From: CADEEN01 sp031379365
Lineage (GTDB): Bacteria > Pseudomonadota > Gammaproteobacteria > Burkholderiales > Burkholderiaceae_C
Length of the DNA stretch: 32,257 nucleotides
Direction of reading: 5' to 3'
NCBI GenBank assembly: GCA_031379365.1
Contig: JANNFB010000025.1
Span: 1 to 32,257 of the forward strand
The notes beneath the pieces are model-generated. The model was not told where the DNA came from. It was given only the letters and a program-made list of their open reading frames with translations, and searched no databases. How positions within the stretch are numbered: the stretch's first letter is position 1; every line of letters starts with the position of its first letter. The translations under genes and the position numbers were made by a program. Of the stretch, positions 25,126 to 32,257 are shown piece by piece.

Positions 25126-25950
25126 TCAGACGCTGGCGATGCGCGCGGCAGCGAGCTGCTCGCGAGTGGCGCGGGCGACTTCCCGGGCTGCGCTGGCAAA
25201 GCCTTCGCCCGCGCCGGCATAAAGCACGGACCGGGAAGCGTTGACCACGATCGGGCCGTCGGCCCGCCAACCCGCCGCCACCACCGCCGCGGCGTCCCCG
25301 CCTTGGGCACCGACGCCGGGAATCAGCAAGGGCAGGGTCGGTGCGAGTTGGCGCACACGGGCGATTTCGGCCGCAAAGGTGGCGCCAACCACCAGGCCGA
25401 GGCGGCCGCTGCGGTTCCACGGCCCGGCAGCAAGCTTGGCGATGTGCTCGTACAGCCTGTCGCCGGAGGCCAGGACCTGCGACTGCAGGTCGCTGCCGCC
25501 CGGGTTGGACGTGCGGCACAGCAGGATCAGGCCGCGGCCGTCGTAGGCCAGGTAGGGCTCGATCGAGTCGAAGCCCATGAAGGGCGACAGCGTGACCGCA
25601 TCGGCCTGGTAGCGCACGAAGGCCTCGCGGGCGTACTGTTCGGCGGTGCTGCCGATGTCGCCGCGCTTGGCATCCAGGATCACCGGCACGTCTGGCGCGA
25701 CGCGGCGCAGGTAGGCCATCAAACGCTCGAGCTGGTCCTCCGCGCGGTGCGCTGCGAAGTAGGCGATCTGCGGCTTGTAGGCGCAGACCAGGTCCTTGGT
25801 GGCATCGACGATGCGAGCGCAGAAGTCGAAGATGCGGGCCGGGTCGCCACGCCAGGGCTCGGGGAAACGGCTGGGCTCTGGGTCCAGGCCGACACACAGC
25901 AAGGATTCACGCCGTTGCTGGGCCGCAAGCAGGCGCGCCAGGAAGCTCAT
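25126..25950 (-). CDS. pyrF: orotidine 5'-phosphate decarboxylase
   Basis: A 274-residue enzyme of the longer type 2 OMP decarboxylase family. LCVGLDPEPSRFPE at the start and the catalytic VILDAKRGDIGSTAEQYA (about 91-108) identify it; LLIPGVGAQGGD binds phosphate. It makes UMP, the last step of de novo pyrimidine synthesis. It starts 2 bp after the purB stop and ends 8 bp before a large sensor kinase gene. The genes form one tight transcription unit: purine enzyme, pyrimidine enzyme, sensor. Confidence 0.96.
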   Translation of the reverse strand: MSFLARLLAAQQRRESLLCVGLDPEPSRFPEPWRGDPARIFDFCARIVDATKDLVCAYKPQIAYFAAHRAEDQLERLMAYLRRVAPDVPVILDAKRGDIGSTAEQYAREAFVRYQADAVTLSPFMGFDSIEPYLAYDGRGLILLCRTSNPGGSDLQSQVLASGDRLYEHIAKLAAGPWNRSGRLGLVVGATFAAEIARVRQLAPTLPLLIPGVGAQGGDAAAVVAAGWRADGPIVVNASRSVLYAGAGEGFASAAREVARATREQLAAARIASV

Positions 25951-25952
25951 GG

Positions 25953-27329
25953 TCAGCCGCGCGAGCGCAGCGCCAAGGGCGCCGCCAGTCCGGTGTAGTT
26001 GCCCGGGCTGAGCGCCTTGAGACGCTCGCGCTCGGCCGCCGGCACCTCCTCCAGCGTGTCGATGAACGCGGCAATGGCTTCGCGCGTGATGGCCTTGCCG
26101 CGCGTCAACTCCTTCAGGCGTTCGTAGGGGTTGGCGGCGCCATAGCGGCGCATCACGGTCTGGATCGGCTCGGCCAACACCTCCCAGGCCGCGTCCAGAT
26201 CGGCCGCCAGGGCGGCGGCGTTGATCTCAAGCTTGCCCATGCCGCGCGCCAGGCTGTCGCAGCCGAGCAGGGTGTAGCCCAGGGCCACGCCCATGTTGCG
26301 CAGCACCGTCGAGTCCGTCAGGTCGCGCTGCCAACGGCTGACGGGCAGCTTGTGCGACATGTGCGTCAGCACGGCATTGGCCAGGCCGAGGTTGCCTTCG
26401 GCGTTCTCGAAGTCGATCGGGTTGACCTTGTGCGGCATGGTCGAGCTGCCGATCTCGCCGGCCTTGGTGCGTTGTTTGAAGTAGCCCAGCGAGATGTAGC
26501 CCCAGGCGTCACGCGACCAGTCGATCAAGATGGTGTTGGCCCGCGCCACGGCATCGAACAACTCAGCCATCCAATCGTGTGGCTCGATCTGGATCGTGTA
26601 GGGGTTGAGGGTCAGGCCCAGGCGCACCTCGACGACCTGGCGGGAAAAGGCCTCCCAGTCGAACGCCGGGTACGCCGCGAGGTGCGCGTTGTAGTTGCCG
26701 ACCGCACCATTCATCTTGGCCAGCGGCAGCACGGCGGCGATGCGCGCGCGGGCCGTTGCCAGGCGTGCGGCCACGTTGGCGAGCTCCTTGCCCACGGTGG
26801 TCGGGCTGGCTGTCTGGCCGTGGGTGCGCGACAGCATCGGCACGGAGGCGAACTCGGCCGCCATGGCGTGCAAGGTGCCCACCAGTCCATCGAGCGCCGG
26901 CAACAGCACTTGCTCGCGCGCTGCCTTCAACATCAGCGCATGGCTGGTGTTGTTGATGTCTTCGCTGGTGCAGGCGAAGTGGACGAACTCACCGGCGGCA
27001 CGCAACTCGGGTTGGCCGTCGAAACGCGCCTTGAGCCAGTACTCGACGGCCTTGACGTCGTGGTTGGTGGTCTTCTCGATGTCCTTGATGGCTTGCGCGT
27101 CAACTTCCGAGAAGCGCAACACCAGGCCGCGCAGCAGCCCGCGCGCGGCCTCGCTCAAGGGTTTGAACTCGGCCAAGCCGGCGTCCGAGAGGGCGATGAA
27201 CCACTCGACCTCGACCTGGACCCGGCGGTGCATCAGGCCGAATTCGCTGAGCAAGGGGCGCAGGGCCGCGACCTTGGCGGCATAGCGGCCATCGAGCGGG
27301 GACAGGGCGCTGAGGGCAGTCAAATTCAT
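25953..27329 (-). CDS. purB: adenylosuccinate lyase
   Basis: A 458-residue enzyme of the fumarase/aspartase superfamily, matching E. coli PurB in length and style (LTALSALSPLDGRYAAKV at the start). The flexible signature loop is GSSTMPHKVNPIDFEN with the catalytic serine; SRTHGQTASPTTVGKE is the second active-site histidine region. It acts twice in purine synthesis, releasing fumarate from SAICAR and from adenylosuccinate. It is divergent from upp. A TACAAT at 27339-27344 (minus strand) lies so close to the ATG that the message may be nearly leaderless. Confidence 0.97.
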   Translation of the reverse strand: MNLTALSALSPLDGRYAAKVAALRPLLSEFGLMHRRVQVEVEWFIALSDAGLAEFKPLSEAARGLLRGLVLRFSEVDAQAIKDIEKTTNHDVKAVEYWLKARFDGQPELRAAGEFVHFACTSEDINNTSHALMLKAAREQVLLPALDGLVGTLHAMAAEFASVPMLSRTHGQTASPTTVGKELANVAARLATARARIAAVLPLAKMNGAVGNYNAHLAAYPAFDWEAFSRQVVEVRLGLTLNPYTIQIEPHDWMAELFDAVARANTILIDWSRDAWGYISLGYFKQRTKAGEIGSSTMPHKVNPIDFENAEGNLGLANAVLTHMSHKLPVSRWQRDLTDSTVLRNMGVALGYTLLGCDSLARGMGKLEINAAALAADLDAAWEVLAEPIQTVMRRYGAANPYERLKELTRGKAITREAIAAFIDTLEEVPAAERERLKALSPGNYTGLAAPLALRSRG

Positions 27330-27338
27330 CTGCGGACG

Positions 27339-27344
27339 ATTGTA
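27339..27344 (-). promoter_or_regulatory. candidate -10 box of purB
   Basis: TACAAT on the minus strand ends 9 nt before the purB ATG (27329), which would place the transcript start only about 3 nt upstream of the start codon. No good -35 box is visible 17 nt upstream. Confidence 0.35.
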
Positions 27345-27415
27345 GGTGGACCGTCCGTCGCCAGGCCTTCGCGTCGTATCCTCGGCGCGGACAAACGATC
27401 AACCGCGAGGCCGGC

Positions 27416-28054
27416 ATGAACCTGACAGGCGTCGTCCATCACCTGACCCACCCGCTGATCCAGCACAAACTGACGCTGATGCGCGCCAAAGACCGCAGCA
27501 CCAGCGGGTTTCGCCGCCTGTTGCATGAGATTGCCCTTCTCATGGCCTACGAGCTGACGCGCGACATGCCGACCCACTGGGTCGACGTGGAAACCCCGCT
27601 GGAGAAGACCACCGGCCTGCAGATCGACGGCAAGAAGACCGTCTTCGTGGTCATCATGCGTGCCGGCGCCGGCCTGCTCGACGGCATGCTTGAAGTCGTG
27701 CCGGGCGCCCGGGTCGGCCACATCGGCCTGTACCGCGATCCCAAGACCCTGGCGGCGGTGGAGTACTACTTCAAGGTGCCCGAGCAGATGAACGAACGCG
27801 ATGTGATCGTGCTCGACCCGATGTTGGCCACCGGTCATTCGGCTGCCGCCGCCGTGACCCGGCTCAAGGCGGTGCAGCCGCGTTCGATCCGCTTTGCCTG
27901 CCTGCTGGCTGCGCCCGAGGGTCTGGCCCACTTCCACGGCTTGCACCCCGAAGTGCCCGTCACCACTTGCGCCATCGACCGCGAGCTCAACGACCATGGC
28001 TACATCCTCCCCGGCTTGGGGGATGCGGGCGACCGCATCTTCGGTACCCAATAG
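27416..28054 (+). CDS. upp: uracil phosphoribosyltransferase
   Basis: A 212-residue enzyme of normal UPRT length that salvages uracil with PRPP to UMP. The PRPP loop reads VIVLDPMLATGHSA (about 128-141), and the uracil-binding C-terminal motif is GYILPGLGDAGDRIFGT. It starts at ATG 27416 with GAGG upstream, divergent from purB and pyrF, so de novo and salvage UMP routes are neighbours. The stop codon TAG is followed after about 50 bp by the GST gene on the same strand. Confidence 0.96.
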   Translation: MNLTGVVHHLTHPLIQHKLTLMRAKDRSTSGFRRLLHEIALLMAYELTRDMPTHWVDVETPLEKTTGLQIDGKKTVFVVIMRAGAGLLDGMLEVVPGARVGHIGLYRDPKTLAAVEYYFKVPEQMNERDVIVLDPMLATGHSAAAAVTRLKAVQPRSIRFACLLAAPEGLAHFHGLHPEVPVTTCAIDRELNDHGYILPGLGDAGDRIFGTQ

Positions 28055-28104
28055 CCGCGGCCACTAGAATTGTTTTCAAACTTCACAGCGGCAACGACAC
28101 CCCC

Positions 28105-28719
28105 ATGAAACTGCTCGGCTCGCTGACCAGCCCCTACGTGCGCAAAGTGCGCATCGTCATGGCCGAGAAAAAACTCGATTACCACTTGGTGCTCGAAGAC
28201 GTCTGGGCCAGCGACGCGATCCTCAAGTCCAACCCCCTGGGCAAGGTGCCTTGCCTCGTCATGGAAGGCGGCGAGGCGGTTTTCGACTCGCGCGTGATCG
28301 TCGATTACCTCGACACCCTGTCGCCTGTCGGGCGCCTGATCCCGGCCAGCGGGCGCGAGCGGGCCGAAGTGCGCACCTGGGAGGCCCTGGCCGACGGCAT
28401 CGTCGACGCCTGCATCCTGGCCCGCCTCGAACAGACCTGGAGCGTCCGCAGCGAGGCCCAGCGCAGCGGCGCCTGGGTCGAGCGCCAGATGGCCAAGGTC
28501 GATGCCGCCGTGATCGCGATGTCCCGTGGGCTGGGCGAGAAGAGCTTCGCCGCCGGCATCCACCTGTCCTTGGCCGACATCGCTGTCGGCTGCGCCCTGG
28601 GCTACCTCGACTTCCGCTTCCCGCAGATCGACTGGCGCAAGCCCCATCCCAACCTCGCCCGCCTGGCTGACAAGCTGGCGCAGCGCCAAAGTTTTATCGA
28701 CACGCAACCGCCAACTTGA
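28105..28719 (+). CDS. glutathione S-transferase family protein
   Basis: A 204-residue GST. The thioredoxin-like N-domain starts MKLLGSLTSPYVRKVRIVM, with NPLGKVPCLV and DSRVIVDYLD forming the glutathione site (cis-proline after V). The C-domain is helical with LSLADIAVGCALGYLDFRF. It resembles YibF-type GSTs of unknown substrate. A TAGAAT (28065-28070) about 35 nt before the ATG could be its own -10 box; no clear ribosome-binding site is seen. The 3' end converges on a LuxR-type gene, with stop-adjacent repeat copy B between. Confidence 0.88.
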   Translation: MKLLGSLTSPYVRKVRIVMAEKKLDYHLVLEDVWASDAILKSNPLGKVPCLVMEGGEAVFDSRVIVDYLDTLSPVGRLIPASGRERAEVRTWEALADGIVDACILARLEQTWSVRSEAQRSGAWVERQMAKVDAAVIAMSRGLGEKSFAAGIHLSLADIAVGCALGYLDFRFPQIDWRKPHPNLARLADKLAQRQSFIDTQPPT

Positions 28720-28731
28720 GCGCGGGGCCCC

Positions 28732-28821
28732 CAAGCACGGGCCGCGGAGCGGGTTTTGCCCGGCCGCTGGCGCGGCCCCCTTGAGGGGGAGCGGCGCAGC
28801 CGCTTCGGGAGTGGGCCGACT
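28732..28821 (-). repeat. stop-codon-adjacent triple-hairpin repeat, copy B
   Basis: This 90-bp unit begins at the base after the TGA of the LuxR-type gene and runs towards the convergent GST gene. It is similar to copy A (542-631) along the whole length: GGCCCAC, an AGCGGC...GCCGCT hairpin, CCCCCTCAAGGGGG, CGCCAGCGGC, a weaker third hairpin and GCTTGG. Confidence 0.85.
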
Positions 28822-29526
28822 TCAAGCAGCCAGGAGAGACAGCGAGCCGCTGCGCACGTCCCAGCTCAGTTTGCGGTAGACGTTGCCCAGGCGCCGTCCC
28901 AGGCCCTCGACGCTCAGCGCCATGCGCGTCGCAACTTCCGCGACGCGGGTGCCCTGCGCCAGGACTTGCACCAAGCGGCACTCACCCGGCGACAGTCGCA
29001 TCGGATTGGCGCCATGGGTATGCCAGTCGAGCGCACGCTCGTTCACGGCCGCCGACGCCTTCGGCAGTGCCGTCGGCTCGCCGAAGAATTGCAGGATCTG
29101 CAGCGCGACGGGAGCGGCCATGCTGGCCTCGCCGGCAACCATGCGGCGCAACAGGGAGGCCGCGATCGGCAGATCAGCCTCGAGGAGGTAAGCATCGGCG
29201 CCCGCCCGCAGGGTTGCGAACAGCAGCGGGTCGCTGGCCTCAGCCGCCACCAGCATGACCTTGGGCCGGTCGGCCTGGCGTTCGCGCAGCGTGCGCACCA
29301 GGCTCAGGGCCGCACCGTCCTCCAGCCGCAGATCGATCAGCAGGGTGTCCGGGTTGAGGGGCGGCAGCGCCGCCTGGGCGCGGTACAGCGTGTCGGCGAC
29401 GCCCAGCACATTGAGGTCACGGGCGGCCTCCAGTTGGGCTTGGCTGGCACGCGTGCGCTGGGCGCCGCGGCGGGCAATGAAAACAGTGGTCATGGTCGGA
29501 GGCGAGCGCGGATCTTGGTTTGGCAT
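28822..29526 (-). CDS. LuxR-type response regulator with degenerate receiver
   Basis: A protein of about 234 residues. The N-terminal half resembles a receiver: DTLLIDLRLEDG keeps the phospho-acceptor aspartate, but the first strand (TTVFIARRGAQR) lacks the acidic pair and the conserved lysine position reads LLEADLP. The C-terminal half is a LuxR/NarL helix-turn-helix (LSPGECRLVQVLAQGTRVAEVATRMALSVEGLGRRLGNVYRKL). It may therefore work without phosphorylation. The start is uncertain: ATG 29526 has GGAGA upstream, while ATG 29493 (MTTVFIARRG) fits the fold better but has no ribosome-binding site. It is on the same strand, 90 bp after the FMN enzyme gene. Confidence 0.8.
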   Translation of the reverse strand: MPNQDPRSPPTMTTVFIARRGAQRTRASQAQLEAARDLNVLGVADTLYRAQAALPPLNPDTLLIDLRLEDGAALSLVRTLRERQADRPKVMLVAAEASDPLLFATLRAGADAYLLEADLPIAASLLRRMVAGEASMAAPVALQILQFFGEPTALPKASAAVNERALDWHTHGANPMRLSPGECRLVQVLAQGTRVAEVATRMALSVEGLGRRLGNVYRKLSWDVRSGSLSLLAA

Positions 29527-29616
29527 CATTCTCCAAAGGACAGCCTGCCCCCGCATCCCCGTGTCCGTGGGGCGCCCCCGGGTCGCGGGCCCCTCGGCTT
29601 GCAAGCAATTGTTGTG

Positions 29617-31323
29617 TCAGTACGGCGCCGTCATCGCACCGGCGCGCTCGCGCGCGGCGGCGACCGGCAGATCGACACGCTGGATGGAAAAGCTGTTGCT
29701 GTGGGCCACCGGCCAGTAAAAGCGGTAAACGTTGTGCGGCCACTCGACCTCGCCGCGCTCGGCGGCGAGCAACGCGCCCGGCTTCAGGAAGGGCAGCATG
29801 TTGGCCAGCAACTTGACCTCCTGCTCGCCCGTGCGGCGCACGATGTGGCTGGCCGAGATCTGGCGTGGATGGGTCAAGCCGGCCGCCTGAACCAGTTCCT
29901 TCAGCGCGACCAGGGTGTTCTGGTGAAAGCGGTACACGCGCTCGGCTTTGTCCGGCACGACCAGGGCCTTCTGGCGCTGCGGGTCCTGGGTGGTCACGCC
30001 CGTCGGGCAGTGCCCCGTATGGCAGGTCTGCGCCTGCAGGCAGCCCAACGCGAACATGAAGCCGCGCGCTGCATTGCACCAGTCGGCACCGATCGCGATC
30101 ATGCGCGCGATGTCGAACGCGCTGATGACCTTGCCGGCGCAACCGAGGCGCACGCGGTGGCGCAGGTTCAGGCCGACCAGGGTGTTGTGCACCAGCAGCA
30201 GGCCCTCCTGCAGCGGCGCACCCACATGGTCGGTGAATTCGAGCGGCGCGGCGCCTGTGCCGCCCTCGCCACCGTCGATGACGATGAAGTCGGGCAACAG
30301 ATTGGTTTCGATCATTGCCTTGCACAGTGCGAACCACTCCCAGGGGTGGCCGATGCAGAGCTTGAAGCCGGTCGGCTTGCCGCCCGACAGCTGACGCAGC
30401 CGCTCGATGAAGTGCATCATCTCGAGCGGTGTCGAGAAGGCGCTGTGGCTGGCCGGGCTGACGCAATCCTCGCCCACCGGCACGCCGCGTGCAGCGGCGA
30501 TCTCCGGCGACACCTTGGGGCCGGGCAGCACGCCGCCATGCCCCGGCTTGGCCCCTTGGCTCAACTTCAGCTCGATCATCTTGACCTGCGGGTCGCGGGC
30601 AGCCGCAGCAAAGCGCTCGGGGTTGAAGCTGCCGTCGTCGTTGCGGCAGCCGAAGTAGCCCGAACCGATCTCCCAGATCAGGTCGCCGCCGTGCACGCGG
30701 TGGTGCTGGCTGATCGAGCCCTCGCCGGTGTCGTGGGCGAAGCCGCCGCGCTTCGCGCCTTGATTGAGCGCCAGGATGGCGTTGGCCGAGAGCGCGCCGA
30801 AGCTCATTGCCGAGATGTTGAACACGCTGGCGCTGTAAGGCTGGGTGCAGGAGCTGCCAGCGTCGCCGACGTTGACGCGGAAGTCGTGGCTGGGCAGCTC
30901 CGTGGGGGCCAGCGAATGGTTGATCCACTCGTAGCCGTGGGCGTGAACGTCGAGCTGGGTGCCGAAGGGCCGCTTGTCCTGTGCCCCCTTGGCGCGTTGG
31001 TACACCAGCGAGCGCTGCTGACGGGAAAAGGGCGCCGCCTCGCGGTCGCTTTCGATGAAGTACTGCCGGATCTCGGGGCGCACGAACTCGAGCAGGAAGC
31101 GCAGGTGACCGATCACCGGATAGTTGCGCAGCACCGAATGCCGGTTCTGGCGTGTGTCGCGAAAACCCAGGCCGATGCCGAACAGGAACACCAGCGCCCA
31201 CCAGCCGCCAACGCCGAATCCGACCCAGGCGAACAGGCTCAGCAGGAAGCCCACAGCGCACAGCAGCCACGCCGTGTAGCGCACCGGAAAATGGTGGTCG
31301 ATGCGGGTCAGCCAATCATGCAT
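29617..31323 (-). CDS. membrane-anchored FMN-binding glutamate synthase-like protein
   Basis: A 568-residue protein. Two hydrophobic segments (about 15-52) anchor it, and the rest is the FMN-binding core of the glutamate synthase large subunit: NISAMSFGALS (169-179), DTGEGSISQHH (198-208), LKLSQGAKPGHGG (252-264), IVIDGGEGGTGAAPLEF (347-363) and a cysteine cluster C428/C434/C439 (CLQAQTCHTGHCPTGVTTQ) like the 3Fe-4S site of GltB. The glutaminase and other GltB domains are missing, as in YerD-type proteins, whose reaction is not established. The ATG at 31323 (MHDWLTRIDHHF) has GGAG upstream. Divergent from metX. Confidence 0.9.
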   Translation of the reverse strand: MHDWLTRIDHHFPVRYTAWLLCAVGFLLSLFAWVGFGVGGWWALVFLFGIGLGFRDTRQNRHSVLRNYPVIGHLRFLLEFVRPEIRQYFIESDREAAPFSRQQRSLVYQRAKGAQDKRPFGTQLDVHAHGYEWINHSLAPTELPSHDFRVNVGDAGSSCTQPYSASVFNISAMSFGALSANAILALNQGAKRGGFAHDTGEGSISQHHRVHGGDLIWEIGSGYFGCRNDDGSFNPERFAAAARDPQVKMIELKLSQGAKPGHGGVLPGPKVSPEIAAARGVPVGEDCVSPASHSAFSTPLEMMHFIERLRQLSGGKPTGFKLCIGHPWEWFALCKAMIETNLLPDFIVIDGGEGGTGAAPLEFTDHVGAPLQEGLLLVHNTLVGLNLRHRVRLGCAGKVISAFDIARMIAIGADWCNAARGFMFALGCLQAQTCHTGHCPTGVTTQDPQRQKALVVPDKAERVYRFHQNTLVALKELVQAAGLTHPRQISASHIVRRTGEQEVKLLANMLPFLKPGALLAAERGEVEWPHNVYRFYWPVAHSNSFSIQRVDLPVAAARERAGAMTAPY

Positions 31324-31411
31324 GGCGGGCTCCAGCCGCGGCTGGCGAAGGCACCGGGCGACGGGGATGGTACGGGGGGCCGAACCCGGGTCAAGCCTGG
31401 AAAAGCGCGCC

Positions 31412-31439
31412 CTCGACGGCCCATACGCGCCGCTATACT
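31412..31439 (+). promoter_or_regulatory. candidate metX promoter
   Basis: TATACT (31434-31439) with CTCGAC (31412-31417) 16 bp upstream. The predicted transcript start, about 31446, falls just before the first base of the SAM-II aptamer, which supports the assignment. Confidence 0.6.
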
Positions 31440-31448
31440 GAAACCGAC

Positions 31449-31502
31449 AGCGCCGATTTGATCCCTCTTGCGGGCGCTCTGACAAATACCGCTAAACAGG
31501 GA
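31449..31502 (+). promoter_or_regulatory. SAM-II riboswitch aptamer
   Basis: The 54-nt stretch has the complete H-type pseudoknot of the SAM-II (metA) motif. Stem P1 pairs AGCGCC (31449-31454) with GGCGCT (31473-31478). The loop has the conserved GATTTGA and CTTGCG. The pseudoknot pairs TCCCT (31462-31466) with AGGGA (31498-31502), preceded by the conserved CGCTAAA. It lies directly upstream of metX, the first committed methionine step, so S-adenosylmethionine should shut metX down. SAM-II is best known from Alphaproteobacteria. Confidence 0.9.
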
Positions 31503-31541
31503 CACCCGGCCGGTGTCCTTCGATGGCGGCACCGGTTTTCT
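31499..31541 (+). terminator. mutually exclusive antiterminator and terminator hairpins
   Basis: GGACACC (31500-31506) pairs perfectly with GGTGTCC (31512-31518); the first strand overlaps the pseudoknot strand 31498-31502. CCGGTG (31510-31515) pairs with CACCGG (31530-31535) and is followed by TTTTCT (31536-31541), a terminator shape that shares bases with the first hairpin. SAM bound: pseudoknot closed, first hairpin broken, terminator forms. Low SAM: first hairpin forms and transcription continues. The mechanism is inferred from these overlaps. Confidence 0.6.
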
Positions 31542-31543
31542 CC

Positions 31544-32257
31544 TTGATAGCAACCCTCGGCACCGTCACCGCTCAGCAAATGCTTTTCAGCGAGCCGCTG
31601 TCGCTGACCAGCGGCGCGACGCTGACTGACTACACCCTGGTGTACGAGACCTACGGCCAGCTCAACGCCGACAAGAGCAATGCCGTGCTGGTGTGCCATG
31701 CGCTGAACGCGTCGCACCATGTGGCCGGCCTCGATGCGCGTGGCCAGCTGGGCTGGTGGGACAACCTGGTCGGGCCCGGCAAGCCGCTCGACACCGACCG
31801 TTTCTTCGTCATCGGCATAAACAACGCCGGCTCCTGTTTTGGCTCGACCGGGCCGATGCATGAAAACCCCGCCACCGGCAAACCCTATGGCGCCGACTTT
31901 CCGGTGGTCACGGTCGAAGATTGGGTCGACGCCCAGGCGCGCCTGATCGACCGGCTGGGCATCGGGCAGCTGGCTGCCGTGCTCGGCGGCAGCCTGGGCG
32001 GCATGCAGGCGCTGGCCTGGACCCTGCGCTACCCCGCTCGCGTGCGCCACTGCATCGGTGTAGCCACGGCGCCCAACCTGTCGGCCGAGAACATCGCCTT
32101 CAACGAGATCGCGCGCCGCGCCATCATCACCGACCCCGAATTCCACGGCGGCCACTTTTATGAGCACGGCGTGCTGCCGCGGCGCGGCCTGCGCATCGCG
32201 CGCATGATCGGCCACGTCACCTACCTGAGTGACGATGTGATGGGCAGCAAGTTCGGC
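31544..32257 (+). CDS. metX: homoserine O-acyltransferase MetX (3' end cut by window)
   Basis: The first 238 codons of an alpha/beta-hydrolase-fold enzyme that acylates homoserine with acetyl- or succinyl-CoA to start methionine synthesis. Family motifs: VYETYGQLNADKSNAVLVCHALNASHH, WWDNLVGPGKPLDTDRFFVIG, GSCFGSTGP and the nucleophile elbow LGGSLGGMQALAW. Whether the donor is acetyl- or succinyl-CoA cannot be read here. The start is set at TTG 31544 (then IATLGTVTAQQM, as in relatives). The ATG at 31523 lies inside the predicted terminator stem, and ATG 31580 would trim the N-terminus. No ribosome-binding site is clear. Confidence 0.93.
   Translation, partial: MIATLGTVTAQQMLFSEPLSLTSGATLTDYTLVYETYGQLNADKSNAVLVCHALNASHHVAGLDARGQLGWWDNLVGPGKPLDTDRFFVIGINNAGSCFGSTGPMHENPATGKPYGADFPVVTVEDWVDAQARLIDRLGIGQLAAVLGGSLGGMQALAWTLRYPARVRHCIGVATAPNLSAENIAFNEIARRAIITDPEFHGGHFYEHGVLPRRGLRIARMIGHVTYLSDDVMGSKFG

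Noticed and set aside
28756..31461. A 901-codon plus-strand open frame
   Set aside because: It is antisense to the LuxR-type and FMN enzyme genes, which have clear motifs; its composition is low-complexity and arginine/alanine/glutamine-rich.

Overview
GC-rich chromosomal DNA from a betaproteobacterium. Gene content and protein flavour (atpIBEFH order, OMP decarboxylase type 2, many Bug/TctC-like and CUT1 ABC parts, E. coli-like purB and upp) point to Burkholderiales, near the Rubrivivax/Leptothrix/Comamonadaceae group; the genus cannot be fixed from the sequence alone. No rRNA, tRNA, CRISPR array, phage gene or transposase gene was seen.

Layout. (1) 1-2398, minus strand: head of the F1Fo ATP synthase operon (atpI-atpB-atpE-atpF-atpH...). 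(2) 2451-5862, plus strand: a DUF2062 membrane protein, a DsbD/ScsB-like thiol:disulfide interchange protein and a secreted redoxin. (3) 5922-6358: a ~437-bp repeat. (4) 6356-19636, minus strand: a long catabolic operon. It encodes an IlvD/EDD sugar-acid dehydratase, an HpcH/HpaI aldolase, a CUT1 ABC importer (ATPase, binding protein, two permeases), a stray TctC-like binding protein, a Gfo/Idh oxidoreductase, an aldose 1-epimerase, an SMP-30 lactonase, an SDR dehydrogenase and a GlpD-family flavoprotein. Together they read as a non-phosphorylative sugar pathway: import, epimerise, oxidise to lactone, hydrolyse, dehydrate, aldol cleavage to pyruvate plus an aldehyde. A divergent LacI-family regulator (19733-20818) with a GntR-like operator in the 96-bp gap probably controls it; a LysE-type exporter overlaps its 3' end. 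(5) 21423-21862: second copy of the ~437-bp repeat. (6) 21860-27329, minus strand: purB-pyrF-hybrid histidine kinase, tightly packed. (7) 27416-28719, plus strand: upp and a glutathione S-transferase. (8) 28822-31323, minus strand: an FMN glutamate-synthase-like protein and a LuxR-type regulator with a degenerate receiver. (9) 31412-32257, plus strand: metX (cut by the window end) behind a SAM-II riboswitch.

The least ordinary content is non-coding. Two repeat families sit exactly at stop codons. One is a ~90-bp triple-hairpin unit (three copies, always directly after the TGA of a minus-strand gene, once inside the atp operon between atpE and atpF). The other is a ~437-bp element (two copies), each filling the space between two convergent genes, built around 56-nt inverted arms and a 93-nt core identical in both copies. 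The metX leader contains a SAM-II pseudoknot whose 3' strand overlaps a perfect hairpin, which in turn overlaps a terminator: a readable transcription-attenuation switch.
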